Origin: Dioscorea cayenensis subsp. rotundata
Taxonomy: Eukaryota; Streptophyta; Magnoliopsida; Dioscoreales; Dioscoreaceae
Direction: 5' to 3'
DNA: 64,000 bases
Assembly (NCBI RefSeq): GCF_009730915.1
Contig: NC_052481.1
Coordinates: 1,240,001-1,304,000 of the forward strand
Of the stretch, positions 23,561 through 34,143 are shown in pieces (position 1 is the first letter of the stretch; every line of letters begins with the position of its first letter). The notes under the pieces were generated by a model. The model worked only from the letters and a program-made list of their open reading frames with translations, searched no databases and was not told the DNA's origin. Position numbers and translations under genes: made by a program.

Positions 23561-23774
23561 GGCTTCGCAATCGCTCCCTTCTCTTACTCCTTCATATGCA
23601 AAAAAAAGCCTTCTGAAGCGGGGTTCCTTCGAATCAAAGAACTCATCAGTGAGCTTGAGAGCATCGTCAGGGGAAGAAAGGAGGAGGAGGAGGAGCAGAA
23701 GTCGGATATGGCCATTGGAGAGGTGGATAATGGAAGCGGAGAAGGAGAGAGAGGACCTCAAAGGGGATTTTGGA

Positions 23775-23927
23775 GATCTAGGGTCTGGTGATGATCTCTG
23801 GATCGCGCTTGTACCTCGCTTCCTCAAACTCCTAGTGGAAGTTCTCTTGGAGCACATCTCTACAGATGACCCCGCGGGCCCAAAGAATGTCACGGTATAG
23901 TGCCAGCGCCTCCTGTCTGATGCTCAT
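23775..23927 (-). pseudogene. Fragment of a LYR-motif (complex 1 LYR) protein
   Basis: The minus strand from an ATG at 23927 reads MSIRQEALALYRDILWARG, then VICRDVLQENFH, stop, then EFEEARYKRDPEIITRP, stop. ALALYRDIL is the LYR signature, and EFEEAR.ERDPE.ITR is the second conserved part of plant LYRM proteins, which act with acyl carrier protein in mitochondrial assembly. The usual ending is absent and an internal piece after the LYR helix appears deleted. The plus-strand frame over the same bases is its antisense shadow. Confidence 0.7.
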
Positions 23928-24339
23928 CTACCGCCGTCACTCCATGAGCTCGTCCTCATCATTAGTGCTCTTGCTAATGTTCATGACGAGGTGTCTGTCG
24001 AGGAGTTCTTCTAATCACTCAATACAAAAACAAGAGAAAAAAAAACTCAATTTAGGGTTTCTTGGACAACTGATAATGAGAAAAATGACATGCAAGCTGT
24101 GAGAAAATTTTGATTTTTCATAGAATTGAATGAAAGAGAAATCAATAAGTGGAGCTCTTCTTACCTCTTGCCAAAACCCTAGCGGCTGAGCAAGAACCCT
24201 ATAATAACAGTGATCTAATTTAGAATTGGCTGAGCTACATAAAATGACTATAATACCGTCTATGATCTTCCTATTTATGACCCAATCAACAATACTGGCC
24301 ATCCATCAGGTCAATAGAATTGTGTTATCCAGAATTGTT

Positions 24340-24387
24340 GTAACCCCGGTATCGGGCATCCGGGTTACCAACCCTGATAGTGGGTTT
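24340..24387. other. GC-rich hairpins near the right edge of the mosaic
   Basis: GTAACCC...GGGTTAC (24340-24368) can fold into a stem of about nine pairs. It is followed at once by a second small stem AACCC-TGATAGT-GGGTT and then TGCTAA. A hairpin close to a CTRR end is how Helitrons finish, but the next base is G rather than the usual T and no 5' end was found, so the meaning is open. Confidence 0.3.
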
Positions 24388-24419
24388 GCTAAGAGATTAA
24401 TAGTAAATCACACATGATG

Positions 24420-26254
24420 ATCATGTTAGGTAATTATGAACTATTGATGTTATGTTTTAATATTTTTTTAATACAGTATCACGTTTTAAGTGAGGAACAT
24501 TGGAAGATTGATTACATTTTAATTTTTGCTCCTTGTTCTATTCATTTTGAATATATTTTTAAAAACTGCGCACCAAAAAACTTGCCACAATTTATGTGTT
24601 GCATCATAGCCAATATTTATATCAATATCATGGTTCATATAATATTATTTGATATCTAAACAGCAGCATACAAAATTCACCTCCTACTCGACATGGAAGG
24701 CTATGGCGAAAGCTTGGTTTGTAGGGGAGAATCGGACCGATTCCAACACCAGTTCACATCTTCAACCGGTTAGATAGCTGGTCAAGGTGCTGGGTCAACA
24801 GATAATCAGTTTCTCCACTTGGGTCAATTGGGTCAATGTCACATCAATTTAAATATTTTAAATAATATAATTTAATTAATTTAAAAATTATATAATAATT
24901 ACAACAAAAAAATTAAGATACAATATGTTTTTAATACCAACTAGTTGGTTGATATGAAACCTGCAGGCTCACTGGATTAATTAAAAAACAGGCGGTTCAC
25001 ACTTGTTCAACTGCAAGTCCAGTCCAACTAGAGAATCAGACCGGTTTTGACACAAGTTCATCAATCCAACTAGAGAACTGGACTAGTTTTGGCACCAAGC
25101 TCGACCATATTTTATATATAACACTTAAATTTGTACCAAAAAAATCCTATTATTCTTTTCTTTTGAATCTCAACAAAAAAGAAATTCCTATTGGGGTTTT
25201 TAACACTGAAATCGGGGTTAGGGTTATTAACCTCCCTATAAAAGGAGAGGGGTGGGGCACCTTGCCCGTTGATATATACTATACATATATATATATATAT
25301 AATTAAAATATTAATAATTATAATTCATATAAAAAATGCTACTTTTTATATTTATTTTTTAAATTCCACCCTCATACAATTTAAAATAAATTAACTAAAA
25401 ATAATAAAGTCATTATGTTAAATAAACTAGAGTTTTGCCCATGCTATGCACGTGAGGAATAAACGTAGTAGATGATGTTAATAACAGTGTTTGCACCAAA
25501 GACATAATTATCCTAAAAACTTAATTTATTCAAGCTTTGGAAAACAATAAACTTAGTCTAAATTTTAAAAATTTCTTTATTGTTTTTTTCCATTATTGAC
25601 CCATTGAATAACCAATTCCTTTTAAAAACTATTTTTAAGACCAAATTAGGAGTTTAAAATTAAAAGAAATTCCCCCAATCTATTAGTATAGTTCAAATAT
25701 GGATTGAAATTGTTGTTTATATAGTAGAGTGAATAATGAATAATAAATATGTTATATATATGTGAGTGAATATATATATACTAATATATTATTATAAAAT
25801 ATCTGAATCAAATAAGATAAACAATTAGATTATATTACCTTTGTTAGTATTTTTGGAGAATGTTTACAAATAGTTGATCCAAATATTTTTGAAATTATAA
25901 TTTGCTTTTAAAGTTTTGGTACAATATAAAGGATAGTTTGTCTTTGAATAGTATTAAGTAATTCAAAGTTTTATCAATTACTTTTAACTATCAATAATTT
26001 TTTCATTTACAAATATTTTTGAAATTATAAATTTGGTTTCAAGGTTTAGTTTGATTTAAAAGATTATGAACATATCATATCAATTTTTCATATATTGAAT
26101 ATAATTTTACTATTCATCCACAAATTTACATATTTTTATATATTGATAGTTCTTAGCATAAATTATTCTTTATCTCTAATGTTTTTCAAAGTCAATTGAC
26201 TACATGAGAAGATTTTTTCCACTTGGTCGAACTATGAACTCTCTAATCTCAAAA

Positions 26255-26257
<3 letters not shown>
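24420..26257. other. AT-rich repeat-derived stretch
   Basis: No gene recognised. 24720-25110 holds repeated words such as GACCGGTTTTGAC, CCAACTAGAGAA and TTGGGTCAATTGGGTCAA, the style of decayed hAT-type elements, but no matching ends were found. The rest is A/T-rich. Confidence 0.45.

Positions 26258-26309
<52 letters not shown>
26258..26309. repeat. (AT)n microsatellite, ~26 units
   Basis: Uninterrupted AT dinucleotide run of about 52 bases. It is the longest of several in the window (others near 26510, 30712, 54480, 58199, 60618 and 60801). Confidence 0.95.
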
Positions 26310-26312
<3 letters not shown>

Positions 26313-26505
26313 ATTTGGCATTAGATGGTTAAAAAGGGATAGTCCACGTGTATATATTTATATGCACTACAACCCTTTAATGGTATATAAATAATTGAAT
26401 ACATATTTTAATTAATACTATGTAAGAATTTCATCAATTTTAAAATAATACAATAGATCAAATTACATCTTCGGTAGGCTTATTCAAGAAAAATAAACTT
26501 ATTTG

Positions 26506-26540
<35 letters not shown>

Positions 26541-26566
26541 TATGAGTGTGTACATATTCTAATATA

Positions 26567-29500
26567 TTCCATGTTGTGTGCTCCATGTTGTTTGTTTCCA
26601 ATTCCCACTGTAATTTGCATGTCAAAGACTTAATAAGGAGTGGAGCTAGATGGCATAATTTGCATCTCAAAGGTATATAGTCTCTGAGAAAGCTAACAGT
26701 TCTTACATGTTATCTTTTGGAGACCTAGCCTAGTCCAGCAATTTCTCAGGATGCGAAAGGGAGTACATTACACTTTTAGCTTGGAAAGACAAGAACCCGA
26801 GATCTTATTGAAAAAACCATATATGTTTGTTGCCCTCTAATTAATTTAAAAACATCTTTGTTGTTAATCTTCATGCAGTGAAGGAAAAGAATTTTAATCT
26901 AGGCTTCCAATAAGCAAGGTTTGTAAAGAATCTTAAGCTATTGTTGTTATAATATTTTTATGATCTAAAGTTGTGCAATTTTAATTGATGTTCTAAGTTT
27001 TGTATGAAATAGAAAAAAAAATTAATAGCTATGTTCCTTAAATTTGTATAATTTGTTGCAGACCAAGGTTTTCTATGAATATTGGTAATGAATGATTTAA
27101 TAATGAGTGGTGCTAGGTGGCATAATTTACATCTCAAAGATATATAGTCTCTGAGAAAGCCAACAGTTCTTACATGTTATGATTTCTTCCCCACAAGTGT
27201 ACAGGTTTCGCCATGTAATACCCTGTGAGTGACACAGGGGTCATATTCCACGGGGCTAAGGAGCTCCTATTACTCCTCCATCTCCTATTATCTAACCTCA
27301 TGATTTAAGCATGGTGAACTACTCTAATACATGCAAGAAGGTAAACAAATATATGTATAAGAATCACAGAGCAAGACAAGTGATTACAAGACCAACAATG
27401 AGATACAGAGGCCTATGGATGAGGATCCCCTTGAGGGGTCATCATGATATATGGATGCATGATAATAGAATAGCAAGGGTGATCTAGACTGAAGGATCTC
27501 AAGATTAGACCAACCCTAATTTCTCTGCAATTGGACCCTAATCCCATATGAATGTTGATAGGAATCTCTCTCTAACCAACATCCCTATGATTGCATTAAG
27601 TACAAGGAGATAGCGAAATAAGGATACACTAATCCTAAGTCTATCCTTAAGATTCGGAGGGCTACTGACATCAAATTTCTCGGCATGTTGATACAAGCAA
27701 ACCCATTTTAGTTCATTAAGGATCTAATACATCGAGTAGGTCACATGTACGTATACAACTCAATAAAGAACTACGGATCTCTCCATTTAGTAGTTGTAGG
27801 AATTAAGAACAATGAACTAAACCACAAATAAAAACAATGCATTTCAATTAAAAGCACCGCATCCAAAATACATGATGAACCCCCCAAGGTTCACCTACAT
27901 CCAGTGGCCTTAGGGGTCTAGTGTGCCATCATACAAACAAGCATAATAAAGTCAAGAAAAGCAAGGAACAAGCTGATAAATGACACTAACTAGTCCAAAT
28001 GATGATGAAGAAGAGCAAGGCTGGTCGAATGACGCTTTCTCTAGCCAAATGAATGCCGAATGACACTTGACTCCTCCTCCCTTGGTGGTGAATCTCTCCC
28101 CTTGAAGTTTAAGCCTTAGGTCACCTCCCTAGCCTCAAGAATGTCCTTCTTCAAGATGTCCTCGTTCTTTCCTTTCTTCCCCAGGTTATGGCTGCCAAGA
28201 AGCTTTTCTTTCATGCCCTAGAATGTTCTCATATAAGGGTCAAAAAGAGGCAAAATTTCTCCCAAAATGAGGAATCCCGGGGTCTATCCCTAGGTCAATC
28301 CCGGGGTCAATGAGGCCATCATTGAGGCCGTATAGTTTAAGCCAAACCCTTGCTTCTCTTGCTAAAGTATCAATCCTAGGGTCAATCGCGGGCTGCATTG
28401 AGGCTATATGATCTAAAACAATTTCTGGCTCAAAATCTCTACAGATGCTACATTGACTAGTATAGTAATCTAGCTACATAGCCACTTTTACATTTACCCA
28501 GCTATAGTAATCTGGTAGATCACATATGCTATAGTGTCGCGTACTGATTTTTTTCTATTTCACCCAAATCATATCTTCGTGTCCTCCATGGCTTCTCCAT
28601 GCCCTAAAATGCAAATAATACATGATTAAGTACAAGATGGGCATCCATTCTTACAAAAATACATGTTAGAAGTATAAAATACATATAGTAAAATACATAT
28701 ATTTAGACATTTATCACGTTATATTTGAGAGACCTGGCCTGGTCCAGCAATTTCTCAATATGCGAAAAGGAGAACATTGCAATTTTGGCTTGGAAGACAA
28801 GTACCTGAGATCTTATTTAAAAGAACCAAATATGCTTGTTGCCTTCTAATTAATTTGAAAACATCTTTGTCGTTAATGTTCATGCCGTGAAGGAAAAGGA
28901 TTTTAATCTAGGCATCCAACAAGCAATGTTAGTAAAGAATCTTAAGCTATAGTTGTTGTGATATTATGATGATCTGGAGTTGTTCAATTTTAATAGATGT
29001 TTCTGAGTTTTGTATGAAGTAGAAAATATTTTAAAAAATGTGTTCCTTAAGTATAAAAAATTTGTTGCAGGCTAAGGTTTTTTGTGAATATTGGTAATGT
29101 TACGTTCTTTGTTTCCATTAGTACAATAAGAAATAGAATAAGTACATAAAACATGGTAGTTTATTTATAGGTTTATTGTTCCATGTTGTATGGTCCATGT
29201 TGTATGCTCCATGTTGTTTGTTTCCAATTCCAATTGTAACTTGCATGTCAATGATTTAATAAGGAGTTGAGCTAGGTGGCATAATTTGCAACTCAAAGGT
29301 AAATAGTCTCTGAGAAAGCCAACAGTTCTTACATGTTATCTTTGGGAGACCTGGCCTGGTCTAGCAATTTCTCAAGATGCTAAAGGGAGAAGATTGCACT
29401 TTTGGCTTGGAAGACAAGTACACGAGATCAAGTTGAAAAGAACCATATATACTTGCTGCCATTCCTATTGATTTTTAAACTATAGCTGCAGTAATTTACT

Positions 29501-29870
29501 ACATGCTGTGAGTATTGGTATTGGTTTATTTTACTACATTACTAATAGTAATATAGTTTCAGGTTGTGAAGTTTAAAACATCTTTATTGTTCCATGTTGT
29601 ATGCTCCATGTTGTTTGTTTTCAATTCCCACTGTAATTTGCATGTCAATGATTTAATAAGCAGTGGTGCTAGGTCGTATAATTTGCATCTCAAAGGTATA
29701 TAGTCTCTGAGAAAGCCAACAGTTGATACACATTATCTTTGGGAGACCTGGCCTGGTCCAAGAATTTCTAAAGATGCGAAAAGGAGAACATTGCGCTTTT
29801 GGCTTGGAAGACAAGTACCCGAGATCATATTGAAAAAGAACAATATATGCTTGTTGCTTTTTAAAATACC
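26567..29870. repeat. Array of four diverged direct repeats, one split by a solo LTR
   Basis: Copies begin near 26567, 27091, 29179 and 29589. Each contains CATGTTGTTTGTTTCCAATT or its tail, GGCATAATTTGCATCTCAAA, GTCTCTGAGAAAGC(C/T)AACAG, GAGACCTGGCCTGGTCCAGC and GGCTTGGAAGACAAGTACC, in that order. Copies 1 and 2 are about 470-530 bp of repeat sequence, copies 3 and 4 about 290 bp. Copy 2 is cut at 27179 and resumes at 28717-28722, after the LTR. No shared reading frame persists through the four copies, so the conserved core does not look protein-coding. Several short inverted repeats sit in the core. Confidence 0.85.
27180..28716. mobile_element. Solo LTR, family A copy 1 (Ty3/gypsy-like)
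   Basis: 1537 bp starting TGAT and ending ATCA, with flanking pentamers TGTTA and CGTTA (4 of 5 match). It is collinear with the 1535-bp element at 49531-51065: both share CAAGTGTAC near the left end, ATTCCACGGGGCTAAGGA, CTATTACTCCTCCAT, a CCCCCCAAGGTTCACCTACA centre, ATCTTCGTGTCCTCCATGGC and ACATTTAGACA(C/T)TTATCA at the right end. No internal retroelement domain accompanies it, so it is a solo LTR left by recombination. It sits in copy 2 of the repeat array. Confidence 0.85.
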
Positions 29871-31017
29871 TTACCAAAACACCCCTACATATAAAATTTT
29901 GAAAATTTTAAATTAAAGTATTTAGATAAATACATAATTAAAATATAATATCAAAATTTATTTTTTGCACAATTTTTTAAAATACCTTTTTATTTACCAA
30001 AATGCCCCTACATATAAAATTTTGGAAAACTTAATTTAAGGTATTTAGATAAATAAATAATTAAATTAAAATATCAAAAATAATGAGAGAATAAAAACTA
30101 GGTTTTTAATAATGAGTATAATAAGGAATTAAATTAAATTAGTAGGGGTATAATTGGAAAAAAACAAATATTACACATTACCACCAACTTGGTAATCTGG
30201 ATGAACACCTATTTTGGGCTATAAACATTACACATTACACATTACCGTTGGGTTATAAACATTGTAGTGATTGTCCACATTGTAAAATAATAATAATAAA
30301 TAAATAAATAAAATAAACAAAGACTATTTCCCAAAGAGACCACATTTTATATTTTATTGTCACAATGTCCCTTGGGCAATCTTAGGGCCAACAAATCATG
30401 GCCAAGTCGCTCATGTTCTGAGTGTGGGTATTTTTAAAATTAAAAAATTGTGGTTTTTTATATTTTGACCCTTTATTTTTTATAATTATTAAAATAGTTT
30501 ATTGGTGGTTTTTAAACGATTTTTTTAAAAGAATTATTTTTTTTATTAAATTTATTATCTTTTAAAAACAATTTATTTTTAAAATAATAATATATTATTA
30601 TCAAAAAAAAAATAACAAGTATTATTTGAAAAGTAGGGTTATTTCATGTAATTTTTTTTTAAAAAAAATTTGGCTACCACCTTATAATTATAATTTGTTG
30701 GTATGCATACATATATATATATATATATATATATTTGAAAATTAAATTAACTCTTATTGATATTATTTTATAAATTGTAAATAGATTACTTTATTATTAT
30801 TTTTATGTAGTCTACTACAGAGGGGAAGACCACTTACAAATTAACCATTGCTCATTGCATTTACACCACATTATTAAAAATAATAATAAACGAATCTATT
30901 TATAGTTTCGAAAATAACATCAATAATAATTAATTTAATTTTAAAATATTTATGTATATGTACTAACAAAATAATAATTTATTTTATTTTACTTCTTTGA
31001 AGTTAATTTTTTTTTGG
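29871..31017. other. AT-rich stretch with mutator-terminus-like wording
   Basis: Nothing coding. About 29860-30060 has two similar blocks (ACCTTACCAAAACACCCCTACATATAAAATT and a near copy 110 bp on). Around 30326 CTATTTCCCAAAGAGACCAC... resembles the end of the Mutator-like element at 34144, but no partner end was found. A (TA)n run lies near 30712. Confidence 0.4.
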
Positions 31018-31320
31018 TAAATCATTGAACTTTGGTCAAATATCATTTTGATCACTGAATTTTTATTTGTTTTGAAATACTCACTAAATTTACTAATCAT
31101 TTCATTGGCATGTCATCCGATAGATTAGGATCTTCATTAGCTGACGTGGAGCCTCCACATGTGCACTGACTAAGTTTTTCCCATCCTCTACGTCAGTTAA
31201 TGAAGGTGCTAATCCATCGGGTGACTTACCGATGAAATGACTAGTAACTTTAGTAAGCATTTCAAACAAATCAAAATTCAGTGATCAAAATGACATTTAA
31301 CCAAAGTTGAGTGATTTATA
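31018..31320. mobile_element. MITE-like inverted repeat, ~303 bp
   Basis: The left half, starting TAAATCATTGAACTTTGGTC, is nearly the reverse complement of the right half, ending CCAAAGTTGAGTGATTTATA. The arms are about 135 bp with a short centre (CCTCCACATGTGCACTGA). RNA across it would fold into a long hairpin. The ends resemble those of the element at 37845-38180. No clear target duplication was found in the A/T-rich flanks. It ends about 100 bases beyond the decayed PPR fragment. Confidence 0.7.
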
Positions 31321-31419
31321 AAAAATTAAAAAAATTAAAAAATAAAAAATAAAAAATAATAATAACCCTTGTGTGACTGATTTCTCATTCTGATTGCAGG
31401 ATGAATTGACAACAACATT

Positions 31420-32160
31420 TGTATACAGGCAGTTGGTGACGATGACTGAGGCTGTGCTTTTCGAAGCCTTGAAATTGTGAATCTTGCAGGCACCAAGCAT
31501 TGCACCATAAACACTAATGCTTGGTTTAATCAGCATCTTCTTGATGAACACCCAAGCCTCATTGAGCCTCCCAGCACAGCCAAGGAGATCGGCCATAGTT
31601 CCATAGTGATCAACCGCAGGCTCTAATCCGTAATCTAGTTTCATGCTCAACACATCTCTTTCCCTCATCAACCAAACCTGAATGGCTGCAAGCTGAAAAA
31701 ACTCACAGGAATGTTACATCATTCGGCTTTACCGGTCCTTTTCTCATCTCTTCAATCCATAACCCATCTATCATTGCATTCCATGTTGTCACATGCCACA
31801 CATCGACAAGCTCAGTCATTGACTGACGAATATGTTTTGATCCAGACACAACCTTATAGCATGTCCATGCATCCATTTCGCTTGGCGAAGCATTGATACA
31901 TCAGCTAGTGCAGGAATCACACTGACCAAAGTTTAACGAATCTGGCTGAACATTCTTGCTGCTGCACATCCTGCAGAAGAGATTGAGAGCATCTTCTGCT
32001 CACCCGTTCTGTCTATAGCAGGAAATCATAGCATTCTAAGAAACAAGAGTCTTTTCTGGCAACGTCTCAAAGATCTCAGCAGCAACGTCCAGTCTCTCGC
32101 ACTTGATTTTGGTATTATGCTTAACAACAAATTTCTCGAAGAAACTTCTAATATGGTTCA
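31420..32160 (-). pseudogene. Decayed PLS-class PPR fragment
   Basis: Minus-strand frames with several stops and shifts spell PPR text: FFEKFVVKHNTKIKCERLDVA, AAEIFETLPEKTLVS, NAMISCYRQNG, EDALNLFCRM, then KPNDVTFL, VFSACSHSGLVDEGKR, and finally GLEPAVDHYGTMADLLGCAG with RLNEAWVFIKKMLIKPSISV and YGAMLGACKIH. The order is that of the last PLS repeats and the E motif. It lies directly downstream of the intact E-class PPR gene, and its 3' end repeats that gene's 3' flank (ACAACAAC..TTGT then TATACAGGCAG(C/T)TGGTGA), so a local duplication is likely. Confidence 0.75.
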
Positions 32161-32276
32161 GTTTTACATTAAAATTTTATTTCTGTTGACAACAACACTT
32201 GTCCAACAATGCCACCATAGTCAGCTAACAATATAGAGAATTATACAGGCAGCTGGTGATGATGAGGCTGTGCTCT

Positions 32277-34017
32277 TCATTTGAGCCTTGCGGCGATCTC
32301 GTCCATCATTGAATAGATATCTTTCATCTCTGGTCGGGATCGATCTCCGGCTTTGAAACTATGAACTATTTCTTTTAGATCGAACAAGCTATGACCGGGT
32401 ATTGTCTTCACTGCTCTTTGCTTCATCATCTCCTTCACCTTATCAACATCTTCCCATCTTTCAGATACACTGTAAATGTTCCACAACAACGCATAGCGAG
32501 AGCTGTTGTACGGTTCGAGCTCAATCAGCCTCTTGCCTATCTGCTCAGCTAATTCTATGTCCCCACGAAAACGACATGAACCAAGCAAAGTACTCCACAC
32601 TAGTGACTCGGTGTCCTCCGGCATGCTCATCAACACCTCCTCCGCTTCTTGAACCATACCTAGACTCCCGTATAGATTCGCCATGCACCAATAATGTGCA
32701 AATGTGGGTTTGAGACCATGTATGCTTGTCATCTCGTCGAAAGTATCTCCTTCCTTCATCCAACAGCCCAGCACGGGAACAACCCAATAAAATTCCAACA
32801 AATGTAGTTTCATCAGGTTTTACTTCTGAATCTTCTTCACCTGAAAATGCCAAATCACAAGAAACACACTTAGAACCAGCTCGTTCAAATCATCTCACAA
32901 CAAAAGTCTCACATCAGCTAAAACAAAACCAACCTATTTGAACCATTTCATCAAACAATGCAAGACCATCCTGAGCACAAGCATGAATACAATGCCCCAA
33001 GATCATCGTATTCCAAGAAACTAAGTTCTTCTCCGCAATCCGATCAAAAACTTTCCTCGCGACATCCACCCGTTTACACTTACTATACATGTTAACCAAT
33101 GTTGTCTCAAATATCAAGTTGCTCTTCTCCCGAAAACTCCGTACAAAATAACCATGCACGGACCTCCCATATCTGATCAAACCAAGTCTCCCACACGCCG
33201 TGGCAATGCTGATCATCGTCGCCACATCGCTCAAGACTCCCACCCTCTCCATCTCCCTAAAAAGTTCGAGACCGGCCTCCGGGCACCGGCATTTAAGACA
33301 ACCAGTAATCATGATATTCCAAGAGACCACATCTCTTTCAGGCATTCTATCAAACACACAACGCGCACTCCTCAAGTCCCCGACTTTAACATATCCATCA
33401 ACCAAAGAGTTCCAAGAAACCACGTTTCGAACAGCCATTTCATCAAACATAACCCGGGCATGGCCAACAAGGCCGCAAGCAGCGTAGGCGTGGATCAACG
33501 AATTGCAAACAATGACGACGGAATCAGCGCCGCGTCTGATGGCCTGGGCGTGGACGACCTCAGCGTCGGTCTGGGAAGCGGAGCGCGCGCAGGAGACGGC
33601 GAGAGGGGGGAAGGTGAAGGTGTCGGGAATGAGGCCGGAGCGGAGCATGGAGGAGAAGAAGGAGACGGCGAGATGAGGGGAAGGGGAGAGGGAGAAGGAT
33701 TTGAGGAGAATGTTGAAAGAGCAGAGGTGGGGAGGGGAGGGGAGGTGGGAGAAGAGGAGGAGAGTGTGAGAGAGAGGGGCGAGGGAGGAGGAGAGCTTGA
33801 GGAGGCGGGAGGCGGCGAAGGGGTGGCGGAGGAGGGAGGAGGTGGTGAGGTGAGCTTGGCATTGGAGGAGATGACGGAAGGAGGAGGAGAAGCGGAGAGG
33901 GAGGAGGGAAGGGTGGTAGAGGTAAGGGGAGCGTTCATGGAGGAGATCCGGCGAGGAGGAAGTAGTGCTTGTCTTTGATACTTGTCTTCTACTTGGAATT
34001 GAGATGATTGAATCCAT
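32277..34017 (-). CDS. E-class (PLS) pentatricopeptide repeat protein, one intron, one frameshift
   Basis: Exon 1 is 34017-32934 and exon 2 32840-32277, joined across a 93-bp GT-AG intron with phase 1 (Gly codon split). About 550 residues. The N terminus is Ser/Pro/His-rich with few acids and could target mitochondria or plastid. Repeats include VIVCNSLIHAYAACGLVGHA, NVVSWNSLVDGYVKVGDL, RDVVSWNIMITG, ETTLVNMYSKCKRVDVA, NLVSWNTMILGH and KPDETTFVGILLGCSRAGLL. The E/E+ part follows: SLVWSTLLGSCR, YALLWNIYSVSERWEDV and IVHSFKAGDRSRPEMKDIY, ending at a TGA. There is no DYW domain. Such proteins guide organellar C-to-U editing or other RNA steps. In exon 2 (about 32735-32742) TACTTTCGACGAG should be one base shorter to continue RRYF-DEMTSIHG: a +1 shift. 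Plus-strand frames over exon 1 are shadows. Confidence 0.82.
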
Positions 34018-34143
34018 CTAAAATTATTATTTTGAGGATTTATTGTGAAGGTTTGTAGTTCATGGAATGGATGTTGAGGGAAGGAGGGGGGACTGGGGAG
34101 TTGACTTCAACAAGTGAAGAGACACTCGTGTGTTTCTTTAAAA

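Noticed and set aside
23649-24102. Plus-strand frame with LLSDAHLPPSLHELVLIISA
   Set aside because: It lies antisense to the LYR fragment, is broken by a TAG, and the minus-strand LYR match is much stronger.
26567-29870. Spaced repeats as a CRISPR-like array
   Set aside because: Units are hundreds of bases long, irregularly spaced and in a plant nuclear genome.
30326-30480. A second Mutator-like end (CTATTTCCCAAAGAGACC)
   Set aside because: The wording resembles the 34144 element, but no inverted partner or 9-bp duplication could be found.
33154-33978. Long Gly/Glu-rich frame on the plus strand (274 codons), and other long frames in 33.5-33.9 kb
   Set aside because: They are antisense and out-of-frame shadows of the GC-rich first exon of the E-class PPR gene; composition is extreme and no domain is present.
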